From NCBI RefSeq assembly GCF_918731615.1, contig NZ_OU957226.1, positions 1,612,001 to 1,676,000 of the forward strand: 64,000 nt of DNA, read 5' to 3'. A model generated the notes under the pieces. The model made no database searches. It had not been told where the DNA came from and worked only from the letters and a program-made list of their open reading frames with translations. A program made the translations under genes and the position numbers. Positions 35,703 to 42,937 of this stretch are shown piece by piece. The first letter of the stretch is position 1. Each line of letters opens with the position of its first letter. This DNA comes from Flavobacterium sp. CECT 9288. Lineage in GTDB: Bacteria > Bacteroidota > Bacteroidia > Flavobacteriales > Flavobacteriaceae.

Positions 35703-36136
35703 TTTTGTTCGAAAGAATGAATCAATTGAATATACTCTTGTGGACTCACGTTTTTATAACCACTAATTCCTAATATTGAACCTGCAGGATTTAACAACAG
35801 TACCAGCGGAAAATTTCCTGCTTTGTTGTATTGCTCAGCTAACTTTTTATTGCTTTCGGTTAATTCTGCTGGCAATAAATTGGCTTTTTTCTTTGGAAAA
35901 TCCGCTTTGTAAATCACCCATTTTTGAGCAGATTCACTTTTAAACTCTTCCGATTGCCAAATGGTTTTGTCTAATTTTATACAAGGAGCACACCAATCCG
36001 ATCCTGAGAAAACTAAAAGTATGTTTTTGTTCTCGGCAGCAGCTTGAGCTTTTGCTTCGGTAAAAGATGTTTTCCAGCTTTGTGAAAAACCTATTGTTCC
36101 TATCATGAGGAATAAAAAAATAATGGATTTCTTCAT
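35699..36136 (-). CDS. Secreted thioredoxin-fold protein
   Basis: A 145-residue protein with a signal peptide (1-18, ending GFSQS). The thioredoxin active site is SDWCAPCIKLD (Cys pair near residues 47 and 50), and the cis-Pro segment is GNFPLVLLLNP. It should reduce or oxidise thiols in the periplasm. It is the first gene of the ten-gene metal/redox cluster, overlapping apbE by 4 bases. A likely partner is the Cys-containing tail of the DUF4266 lipoprotein, which is inference. Confidence 0.9.
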   Translation of the reverse strand: MKKSIIFLFLMIGTIGFSQSWKTSFTEAKAQAAAENKNILLVFSGSDWCAPCIKLDKTIWQSEEFKSESAQKWVIYKADFPKKKANLLPAELTESNKKLAEQYNKAGNFPLVLLLNPAGSILGISGYKNVSPQEYIQLIHSFEQK

Positions 36137-36205
36137 TTGACCTTGAATTAAAATTCTCTGTAAAATTATTCATTTTATTGATTGCTGATTTCCACAATGG
36201 CCTTT

Positions 36206-36250
36206 CTTAAGTTAATATTAATTTAGCGAGCAACATTAAGCAAATCTTAA
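36206..36250. promoter_or_regulatory. Tandem TTAA-type repeats between the thioredoxin and LTA-synthase-like genes
   Basis: On the minus strand TTAAGATTTGCTTAATG (36234-36250) and TTAATATTAACTTAAG (within 36206-36221) each contain TTAA motifs 11 bases apart, like the CTTAAG pair upstream of the RND pump gene. They may be response-regulator sites for the thioredoxin operon or the divergent gene. The region is AT-rich, so chance is not excluded, and no full TAnnTTTG box was found here. Confidence 0.35.
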
Positions 36251-36295
36251 AATATCAATGTTTTAACTACCGTTACATTTTCCGAAAAAAGAATT

Positions 36296-38395
36296 ATGAA
36301 GTTTTTTAAGTTAACGGCGCCATTTAATTATTTACTGATGTTCTACCTGACAATTAGTTTGGTAATTCGGCTCGCACTTTATTTTCATCCGATAACACAG
36401 TCTTCATTTACTGCTACTGAAACTTTCTCGATTTATATTTTAGGATTTCTTTCGGACGTTTTGGTTTTTATTGTGATTAGCTCATTCTTGTGGCTTTATT
36501 TAATATTCATTTCAAACGCCAAATATCATTCTCCTTACGGATATATAATCCTAGGACTTTTTGTAGCAATGCTTTGCTACATAACTTTTGGCAATACTAT
36601 TTTGAATGAATATGGTAGCGCGTTACCAAAAATTGCAATTGGTTTTCTTTCTATAAAAACAATCCTTTTTGGACTTTTACTTTTTTTACCGAAATATCGT
36701 AATACAATTCGGTTTTGGTTGTTCTCTTTTGTTATTTTACTATATGTTCTGTTGATTTTACAAAATGGTATCAGTGAATATTTCTTTTGGAATGAATTTG
36801 GTGTTCGCTACAATTTTATTGCAGTCAATTATTTAATTTATACTAATGAAGTAATAGGAAACATCATGGAATCTTATCCCGTAATTCCATTGTTCTCGGC
36901 TTTGTTTACATTAGCGGGATTCATTACGTACTTCATTGTCCAAAAATCAAAAAGCTATATAGAAAACATTCCCACTTTTATACAAAAAATTAAAATATCA
37001 GGAATCTATCTCTTCCTTTTTGGTGTCGCATTGCTTGCTTTGCCTTATTTATCGATTAAAGAAAATTCGAGAAATGTATTTGCGAATGAGCTACAAGCTA
37101 ATGGTATTTATAAATTTTATTTTGCTTTCGTACACAGCGAATTGGATTACTTAAAATTTTATAAAACGATACCAACTCAAGAAGCATTTTCTCAGCTAAA
37201 GCAACAAATTCCAAATATTACAGACAATAGCTCTTTACGAGACATTCAAAATGTAGCTGCTGAACAACATAAAAATGTTGTTTTAATCACGATTGAAAGT
37301 TACAGTGCTGAATTTATGAAAATGTATGGTAACGAAAATGGTATTACTCCCTTTTTAGATAGTTTGGCGACAAAAAGTTTGGTTTTCACCAATCTTTATG
37401 CGGCTGGAAATAGAACCGTGAGAGGCCTTGAAGCCGTAACCTTATGCTTTCCTCCTACTGCAGGCGAAAGTGTTGTGAAGCGCGAAGACAATAAAAATAA
37501 ATTTTCAACAGGGAGCATTTTCAAGCAAAAGGGATATGCAGTTAAATTCATGTATGGAGGTGATGCTTTTTTTGATAAAATGGAGGATTTTTTCACAGGC
37601 AATGGCTATGACATTGTAGATAAAAAAACATTTGAACCTAAAGAAATCACTTTTGCCAATATTTGGGGTGTTTGTGACGAAGATATGTATCACAAGGCTA
37701 TTAAAATAATGAATCAAGAAGCAAAAACAGGTCAACCTTTTTTCAATCACATCATGACTGTTAGCAATCACAGACCATTTACGTACCCGAATGGAAAGAT
37801 AGACATTCCTGGAGATGCTAAATCACGTGATGGTGGCGTGAAGTATACGGATTATGCTATGTGCAAATTTTTTGAAATGGCACAAAAACAGCCTTGGTTT
37901 GCAAACACTGTTTTTGTAATTCTAGCTGATCATTGTGCTTCAAGTGCAGGAAAAACAGAATTACCGGTTGATAAATACCGTATTCCTGCTATGATTTACA
38001 GTCCTGGTTATATTGAACCAGCTCAATACACTAACCTAATGTCACAAATAGACGTTATGCCTACGGTATTTGGACTTCTAAATTTTGATTACCAAAGTAA
38101 ATTTTATGGACAAGACGTACTAAAAGCAGACTATAAACCAAGAGCTTTGATTGCTACGTATCAAGATTTAGGATTAATTAAAGATAACGTTCTAACCATT
38201 ATTTCACCAAAACAGAGGGTTAAACAATTTGAGTTGCATTTAAAAACAGACCAAAAAGTGGATCCAATTTTTCAAATTTATTACGATCAAGTTCCCTTAA
38301 AAAACGAGAGAACCGATCTTGTTAAAGAAACCATTTCCTATTACCAATCGGCATCTGATATCCTAAAGAATAAAAAATATCAAAAAATAAATTAA
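36296..38395 (+). CDS. LTA synthase family protein (membrane alkaline-phosphatase-superfamily sulfatase)
   Basis: A 699-residue protein. Five N-terminal membrane helices (to about residue 265) precede an extracytoplasmic sulfatase-fold domain (about 325-640). The domain has VLITIESYSAEF, the nucleophile Thr in AAGNRTVRGLEA, FNHIMTVSNHRPF and the metal site LADHCASSAG. Relatives transfer phosphoglycerol or phosphoethanolamine to envelope glycans; the acceptor in a Gram-negative is unknown. It is divergent from the metal/redox cluster and followed by a strong terminator next to the IS element. Confidence 0.9.
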   Translation: MKFFKLTAPFNYLLMFYLTISLVIRLALYFHPITQSSFTATETFSIYILGFLSDVLVFIVISSFLWLYLIFISNAKYHSPYGYIILGLFVAMLCYITFGNTILNEYGSALPKIAIGFLSIKTILFGLLLFLPKYRNTIRFWLFSFVILLYVLLILQNGISEYFFWNEFGVRYNFIAVNYLIYTNEVIGNIMESYPVIPLFSALFTLAGFITYFIVQKSKSYIENIPTFIQKIKISGIYLFLFGVALLALPYLSIKENSRNVFANELQANGIYKFYFAFVHSELDYLKFYKTIPTQEAFSQLKQQIPNITDNSSLRDIQNVAAEQHKNVVLITIESYSAEFMKMYGNENGITPFLDSLATKSLVFTNLYAAGNRTVRGLEAVTLCFPPTAGESVVKREDNKNKFSTGSIFKQKGYAVKFMYGGDAFFDKMEDFFTGNGYDIVDKKTFEPKEITFANIWGVCDEDMYHKAIKIMNQEAKTGQPFFNHIMTVSNHRPFTYPNGKIDIPGDAKSRDGGVKYTDYAMCKFFEMAQKQPWFANTVFVILADHCASSAGKTELPVDKYRIPAMIYSPGYIEPAQYTNLMSQIDVMPTVFGLLNFDYQSKFYGQDVLKADYKPRALIATYQDLGLIKDNVLTIISPKQRVKQFELHLKTDQKVDPIFQIYYDQVPLKNERTDLVKETISYYQSASDILKNKKYQKIN

Positions 38396-38402
38396 CAAAA
38401 AA

Positions 38403-38437
38403 AAGCGGGTGAAACATAAGTATCACCCGCTTCATTT
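38403..38437 (+). terminator. Terminator of the LTA-synthase-like gene
   Basis: AAGCGGGTGA (38403-38412) and TCACCCGCTT (38423-38432) form a perfect stem followed by a T-rich stretch. It ends just before the left end of the IS element at 38445. Confidence 0.85.
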
Positions 38438-38444
38438 TTAAATT

Positions 38445-38469
38445 TGTCCCGTCCTGAAATAGCGATACA
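38445..38469 (+). repeat. Left terminal inverted repeat of the IS3 element
   Basis: It begins TGTCCCGTCCTGAAA and ends GATACA. It matches the right end at 21 of 25 positions. Confidence 0.9.
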
Positions 38470-38483
38470 CAAAAACAATCGTT

Positions 38484-38912
38484 ATGGAAGAATACACGAA
38501 TTATGTAAAGCGCACCCAGCGAGATAACAGCATGTCCTTAAAACTTCAAATCGTTAGAGAAGTTGAGCAAGGTAGTTCATCAATTACCCAAATTAGAAAA
38601 CAATATGGCATTCAAAGCCATGCTACAGTTCTGGGCTGGTTACGAAAATTTGGTAACTTTGATTGGGAAAACCAACCCCCTTTGAATATGGCAAAGTCAC
38701 CCGAACAAAAAATTATGGAACTTGAAGTCCAAGTCAAGCTATTAGAAAAACAAAAGGCTCTTTTAGAACGACAAGCTTACGTTGCAGATAAAAAAGCAAT
38801 CTTGTTTGACATGATGATTGATTTAGCTGAGAAAGAATATCATATAGATATCCGAAAAAACTCTGCACCCGAACAATCGCCCGCTTTAGAGCAAAAGAAC
38901 AAAAAACAGTAG
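38484..38912 (+). CDS. IS3-family transposase OrfA (HTH protein)
   Basis: A 142-residue protein. The HTH (about residues 15-60: KLQIVREVEQGSSSITQIRKQYG, HATVLGWLRKFG) binds the IS ends and is followed by a leucine-zipper-like coiled coil (MELEVQVKLLEKQKALLE). The slippery heptamer at 38855-38861 falls 17 codons before its stop, so a fraction of ribosomes should shift to frame -1 and make the OrfAB transposase. Confidence 0.9.
   Translation: MEEYTNYVKRTQRDNSMSLKLQIVREVEQGSSSITQIRKQYGIQSHATVLGWLRKFGNFDWENQPPLNMAKSPEQKIMELEVQVKLLEKQKALLERQAYVADKKAILFDMMIDLAEKEYHIDIRKNSAPEQSPALEQKNKKQ
38855..38861 (+). other. Programmed -1 frameshift site of the IS3 element
   Basis: The heptamer A-AAA-AAC is in the OrfA frame (Arg-Lys-Asn), and the -1 frame is open from 38831 onward with no stop until 39778. 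Slipping here joins OrfA to OrfB as ...RKK-LCTRT.... This is the standard IS3 arrangement; the shift itself is inferred. Confidence 0.75.
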
Positions 38913-38926
38913 CGTTTACCTGTTAT

Positions 38927-39778
38927 TTGTTCGGGATAGACAGACAGGTTTATTATCGAAAGACTAGAAGAATAGCATCCAAACAAAACAAAGCCAAAGA
39001 AGTGATTTTGATGGTGAATAATATCAGGAAGACAATGCCTAGAATAGGTACTCGAAAACTATATTATCTTTTGTTTGATAAACTTCAATTAATGAAAATT
39101 GGAAGAGATAAGTTCTTTGATATACTCAGAGCCAATCATTTATTGATACATCCTAAACGAAGTTATCATGTAACGACTAACTCACATCATCGATTTAATA
39201 AACATCAAAATCGAATTCTAGATTTAGAAATTAACAGACCAGAGCAAGTTTGGGTCTCTGATATAACCTATATAGGAAAAAGAGATAATCCTTGCTATTT
39301 AAGCTTAGTCACAGATGCTTATTCTAAAAAGATTATGGGATATTATGTTGCCGATAACATGAACACAGAAAGCAGTTTGAAGGCTTTTAAAATGGCTCTT
39401 AAACACAGAAACAACAAAAACTTACCATTGATACATCATTCAGACAGAGGGATTCAATATTGTGCTAATGACTACCAAATGCAACTTAATAAAAATAAAA
39501 TTCTATGCAGTATGACACAAAACTCTGACCCTTATGAAAATGCAGTGGCAGAAAGGATCAATGGTATTTTAAAACAGGAATTTAGGATTGACAAATACAA
39601 TCAAAAAGCAGAAATCATGCAAAAAATTGTAAAAGAAGCTATTGATATCTATAATGAAATCAGACCTCATTATTCTAATTACATGCTTACTCCAAATCAG
39701 ATGCATCACCAAAACAAAATTAAAATGAGAACCTATAAAACAAAAAACAGTAGCAAACCAGAGCTTGCTACTGTCTAA
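38927..39778 (+). CDS. IS3-family transposase OrfB (DDE integrase)
   Basis: A 283-residue catalytic part counted from a TTG; the frame is open from 38831, so it is probably made as an OrfAB fusion. An HTH_21 segment (RKTMPRIGTRKLYYLL) precedes the rve domain with the DDE triad: Asp in VWVSDITYIG, Asp in HHSDRGIQYC and Glu in NAVAERINGILKQEF. The C-terminus (EIRPHYSNYMLTPNQMH) is typical. It appears intact. Confidence 0.92.
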   Translation: MFGIDRQVYYRKTRRIASKQNKAKEVILMVNNIRKTMPRIGTRKLYYLLFDKLQLMKIGRDKFFDILRANHLLIHPKRSYHVTTNSHHRFNKHQNRILDLEINRPEQVWVSDITYIGKRDNPCYLSLVTDAYSKKIMGYYVADNMNTESSLKAFKMALKHRNNKNLPLIHHSDRGIQYCANDYQMQLNKNKILCSMTQNSDPYENAVAERINGILKQEFRIDKYNQKAEIMQKIVKEAIDIYNEIRPHYSNYMLTPNQMHHQNKIKMRTYKTKNSSKPELATV

Positions 39779-39805
39779 AATTGTACTTTTATTTTTTATT
39801 AATCC

Positions 39806-39830
39806 TGTATCACTTTTTCAGGACTAGACA
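39806..39830 (-). repeat. Right terminal inverted repeat of the IS3 element
   Basis: Read on the minus strand it begins TGTCTAGTCCTGAAA and ends GATACA. The next three bases (ATT) repeat the three bases left of the element. Confidence 0.9.
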
Positions 39831-39841
39831 ATTAATACAGC

Positions 39842-40840
39842 TTATTCTTTATCGCTTGTTAAACCAAAAAGATTCCCTTTCAAGTACGTTTTTATGTCTT
39901 TTTTTAGCAATTTGCTATTTCTTTTAGTCAATTCTGGAGTATCTAGACCACTCAAATCAGGTTTTCCTGCATTTACCCAAGCCGTATACCAAAAACTAGC
40001 TGTAACAGTTATAGCTTTTCGCATTTGCTTTTCAACCATTCCGTTCATATCAGCATGCAATTGTTTTGCATATTCATCAGAATACATAGTACCTCCGTAT
40101 TTATTTTTTACAATTTCACCAACTGCATCAGTAACAAAAATTTTGTTTTCAGCCGTAGCAGTTCTTAATTTTTTATCAATGGCTAATAACGGCTCTACTA
40201 AACTGTGTGTATCAAAAATCAGATCCCAAGTAGATTTTTCTACATTTTCTAAATACACGCCTTGAGGAACATTGAATTTATAATCCTTAGCAAACAACTC
40301 TGGCAAACGACTTTCCCACAAAGAATGAATTCCTTTTTGGTTTGTATTTTGCCCGTCATGATTATCAGATGTATGCAAAGGCATGTGACCATCTGCTATG
40401 TAATGCCCTAAATCACCTGCAATAAAAAGAATTTCGTTTTTTCTCTTTTCTTTGAATGCCTTTGTTAATTTTACCATTAAATCTTGAATGTGCCAAGGTA
40501 AGATTCCATTTTTGGTTAAAAACTTTTCGTCATATTTTGCTTTAGCTTCTTCCATTGTTTTAGGAAAAGAAGCTGCATCACCAAAGTTTTCCATATCAAA
40601 ATAATGACGTGGTGGTTCCATTTTATCATTCAAAACATTACGTCTTAAATCTGGAACTGTTGATTCCTGAGTAATAAAATCAATATGATTGTAAAAGAAA
40701 GTCTGCAGTGGTTTAGGCAATGCCATTACAGCTGCTCGGTTGATACGTTCATGACCAATTACGCCCCATGAAATTAAAAAAAACGCAACTCCAACTGACG
40801 ATAATGCAATAAATGTAGATTTAAATTTAAAATTTTTCAT
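39842..40840 (-). CDS. S1/P1-nuclease / zinc-dependent phospholipase C family protein
   Basis: A 332-residue exported protein with a hydrophobic N-terminus (7-25). Zinc ligands typical of the S1/P1 and phospholipase C fold are visible: the Trp and His of WGVIGHERINR, HYIADGHMPLH, and NHDGQNTNQKGIHSLWE. It could cleave single-stranded nucleic acids or phospholipids in the periplasm; sequence does not decide which. A TACATTTG promoter element lies at 40864-40871. The IS3 element begins 11 bases after the stop codon. Confidence 0.85.
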   Translation of the reverse strand: MKNFKFKSTFIALSSVGVAFFLISWGVIGHERINRAAVMALPKPLQTFFYNHIDFITQESTVPDLRRNVLNDKMEPPRHYFDMENFGDAASFPKTMEEAKAKYDEKFLTKNGILPWHIQDLMVKLTKAFKEKRKNEILFIAGDLGHYIADGHMPLHTSDNHDGQNTNQKGIHSLWESRLPELFAKDYKFNVPQGVYLENVEKSTWDLIFDTHSLVEPLLAIDKKLRTATAENKIFVTDAVGEIVKNKYGGTMYSDEYAKQLHADMNGMVEKQMRKAITVTASFWYTAWVNAGKPDLSGLDTPELTKRNSKLLKKDIKTYLKGNLFGLTSDKE

Positions 40841-40978
40841 TAAATGTTATTTTTTTAGAAAAGCAAATGTATTTCATTAATTTGTGATAATAAAGAAAAA
40901 CATTTTGAGATTATGTTAAATCATTTCTAAAAAAATTTGACTAAAATATAATGATTAGCTAGATGCTTATTTTTAAAT

Positions 40979-41953
40979 TCAAAACAAGACAATCCATATA
41001 AAAGTAAAACTCGCAATACAAACCCAAAGTGTTATTCCTTGAACAAGTGGTCTAAATCCAACTGATTTTAAAACCTTTCTATTTAAACCTGCTCCAATCA
41101 AAAATAAGGTAATCGTGAGTCCTATTTTAGAAATGGAAACCAATTGCGGTGCAAAAATCTGCACTTGTGGCAAATATGTATTGGCAACTAGCGCCAAAAT
41201 AAAGAATCCGATAAAATATGGAATTTTCACTTTACCCGATTTGTTTTTAAAAATAAAAGCCGTGAATAAGGCAACTGGAATAATCCACAATGCCCGTGCT
41301 AATTTTACGGTTGTCGCAATTTGTAACGCCTCTGGTCCATATTTACTAGCTGCTCCAATAACGGAGCTAGTATCATGTATAGCGATTGCACACCACATTC
41401 CAAAATCACTTTGAGACACATTAAAATAATGACCTATAGCTGGAAATAAAAATAAAGCAACCGAATTTAATATGAATATCACTCCTAAAGCTACTGAGGT
41501 TTGTTTTTCGTCAGATTTGATTACTGGTGCAATTGCTGCTATAGCACTTCCACCACAAATTGCTGTTCCACAAGAAATTAAATGAGTTGTTTTACTTTCA
41601 ACTTTAAACCATTTACCTAACAATGTTCCTAAAATTAATGTGCTTACAATTGAAATAATAGTAAATAAAAAACCTTCTTTTCCTGCGGTAACTGCACTAT
41701 GAAAATTCATCCCAAATCCTAAACCGACAACTGAAAATTGCAGTAAATAATTAGTAGCTTTTTGATTCCATGCTAAAAAAGGATGCCCAAATACATTAGC
41801 CACAATCAATCCTAATCCTAAAGCAATTGGAGGCGAAACAAAAACGGTGGTACAAATTAAAAGCATCCCAACAAAAAAAAGTTGTTGTATAAGTTTACTT
41901 TCGCTAAAAAATAAATAGGATTGTTTATGAATATCTTTATGAGGAATTTCCAA
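40979..41953 (-). CDS. YeiH family (UPF0324) putative sulfate/sulfite exporter
   Basis: A 324-residue membrane protein with about ten helices. PPIALGLGLIVANVFGHPFL, QFSVVGLGFGMNF, SCGTAICGGSAIAAIAPVI and IHDTSSVIGAASKYG are YeiH-family motifs. No ATG is available upstream: the frame opens after a TAA, so the start is a TTG at 41951-41953. An inverted repeat TGTAAAGT/ACTTTACA sits directly before it. The LysR gene is 75 bases upstream in the same direction, as in YeiE-YeiH pairs. Confidence 0.88.
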   Translation of the reverse strand: MEIPHKDIHKQSYLFFSESKLIQQLFFVGMLLICTTVFVSPPIALGLGLIVANVFGHPFLAWNQKATNYLLQFSVVGLGFGMNFHSAVTAGKEGFLFTIISIVSTLILGTLLGKWFKVESKTTHLISCGTAICGGSAIAAIAPVIKSDEKQTSVALGVIFILNSVALFLFPAIGHYFNVSQSDFGMWCAIAIHDTSSVIGAASKYGPEALQIATTVKLARALWIIPVALFTAFIFKNKSGKVKIPYFIGFFILALVANTYLPQVQIFAPQLVSISKIGLTITLFLIGAGLNRKVLKSVGFRPLVQGITLWVCIASFTFIWIVLF

Positions 41954-41981
41954 TGTAAAGTTGTTGAATTAGTACTTTACA
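41954..41981. promoter_or_regulatory. Inverted repeat upstream of the YeiH gene
   Basis: TGTAAAGT (41954-41961) and ACTTTACA (41974-41981) are perfect inverted copies 12 bases apart, immediately upstream of the YeiH TTG start. It could be a regulator operator (LysR type) or an mRNA hairpin hiding the start. No T tract follows, so termination is unlikely. Confidence 0.45.
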
Positions 41982-42028
41982 AAGGTGCGTACATTAATCT
42001 AAAAGCACCAATTGTAAATTATAATCTA

Positions 42029-42925
42029 CTATAACTTTAAATTATAATGATTCGAAATATTTTGAATAAACAATTCAGACAAAGAATCTGTTTTTCCTTG
42101 TAATGTAATGATATAAAAATAACGTTCTATTACTAAGTCTTTAATGTCTAGAATAGCCAATTCATTGTTTTGAAGCTCTTTTTGCACCGCATGAATTGAC
42201 ATAAAAGCAACACAGTCAGAGTTCAATAAATACGATTTAATACTTTCAGTACTTCCCAATTGCATTTCTACTTGCAAATCAGAGCCTTTAATTTCAAAAG
42301 GTTTTAAAGCATGCTCAATTACTTCAAGTGTTCCTGAACCTTGTTCACGTATTAAAAATTGCATTTTTTTGAGGTCAGTTAGCTCAATCTCATCTTGTTG
42401 CACCAGCGGATTGGAGCTATTACAAACTAAAACCAATTCATCTTTTAAAAATGGTATGTATTTTATTAATTTATTTTTAGACTGCCCTTCTACAATGCCC
42501 ATTTCAATTTCTTGCTGTACCAATGCATACTCAATTTGTTCCGTATTGCCGTTTAACAAACTTACTTTGACGTCCTGTAGTTTTAAATGAAATTTAGCTA
42601 ATAATGGCGGAATAATATATTGTGAAATTGTTGTACTCGCGCCCAATCGTAATAACCCTGAGCGCTGATTGATAAGCGTGCTCATGTCAAAATCGATCTC
42701 ACGATACATTTCAAAAATATTTTTGGCATGTTTTAATAATACAGTCCCGGCGTGCGTCAAAGCAATTTTAGAACCATTTCTATCAAACAATTTGATTCCG
42801 TATTCTTCTTCTAATTCTTGTATGTGCTTTGAAATGGCAGGTTGAGTGATAAACAATTCAGCTGCGGCTTTTGTAAAACTCAATCGATTGGCAACGGTAT
42901 AAAAAACTTTTAGTCTAAAATCCAT
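42029..42925 (-). CDS. LysR-family transcriptional regulator, probably of the YeiH gene
   Basis: A 298-residue LysR protein. The N-terminal HTH (VANRLSFTKAAAELFITQPAISKHIQELE in part, about residues 11-39) is followed by a two-lobe ligand domain (about 90-298). Context resembles YeiE, which controls YeiH in enterobacteria; the ligand is unknown (sulfur compounds are a guess). It begins 12 bases after the VWA-like gene stops. Confidence 0.88.
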   Translation of the reverse strand: MDFRLKVFYTVANRLSFTKAAAELFITQPAISKHIQELEEEYGIKLFDRNGSKIALTHAGTVLLKHAKNIFEMYREIDFDMSTLINQRSGLLRLGASTTISQYIIPPLLAKFHLKLQDVKVSLLNGNTEQIEYALVQQEIEMGIVEGQSKNKLIKYIPFLKDELVLVCNSSNPLVQQDEIELTDLKKMQFLIREQGSGTLEVIEHALKPFEIKGSDLQVEMQLGSTESIKSYLLNSDCVAFMSIHAVQKELQNNELAILDIKDLVIERYFYIITLQGKTDSLSELFIQNISNHYNLKL

Positions 42926-42937
42926 AATAAATCTGAA

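Larger units (their letters stand above)
38445..39830 (+). mobile_element. Complete IS3-family insertion sequence, 1386 bp
   Basis: The element has 25-base imperfect terminal inverted repeats beginning TG and ending CA (38445-38469 and 39806-39830, four mismatches). It is flanked by a direct ATT duplication (38442-38444 and 39831-39833). It carries orfA and a DDE-transposase orfB in the -1 frame, as in other IS3 members. No stop or indel breaks either frame, so it is probably active or recently inserted. It lies between two convergent genes, 11 bases after the nuclease stop codon. Confidence 0.93.

Noticed and set aside
35940..36197. An 85-codon frame overlapping the thioredoxin gene and its upstream region
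   Set aside because: It is a shadow in another frame of the thioredoxin gene; the thioredoxin frame has the signal peptide and active site.
38901..38910. A second A-run (AAAAAAC) near the end of orfA as the frameshift site
   Set aside because: In the OrfA frame it reads AAA-AAA-CAG, so a -1 slip would mispair at the P site. The heptamer at 38855 is in the correct phase.
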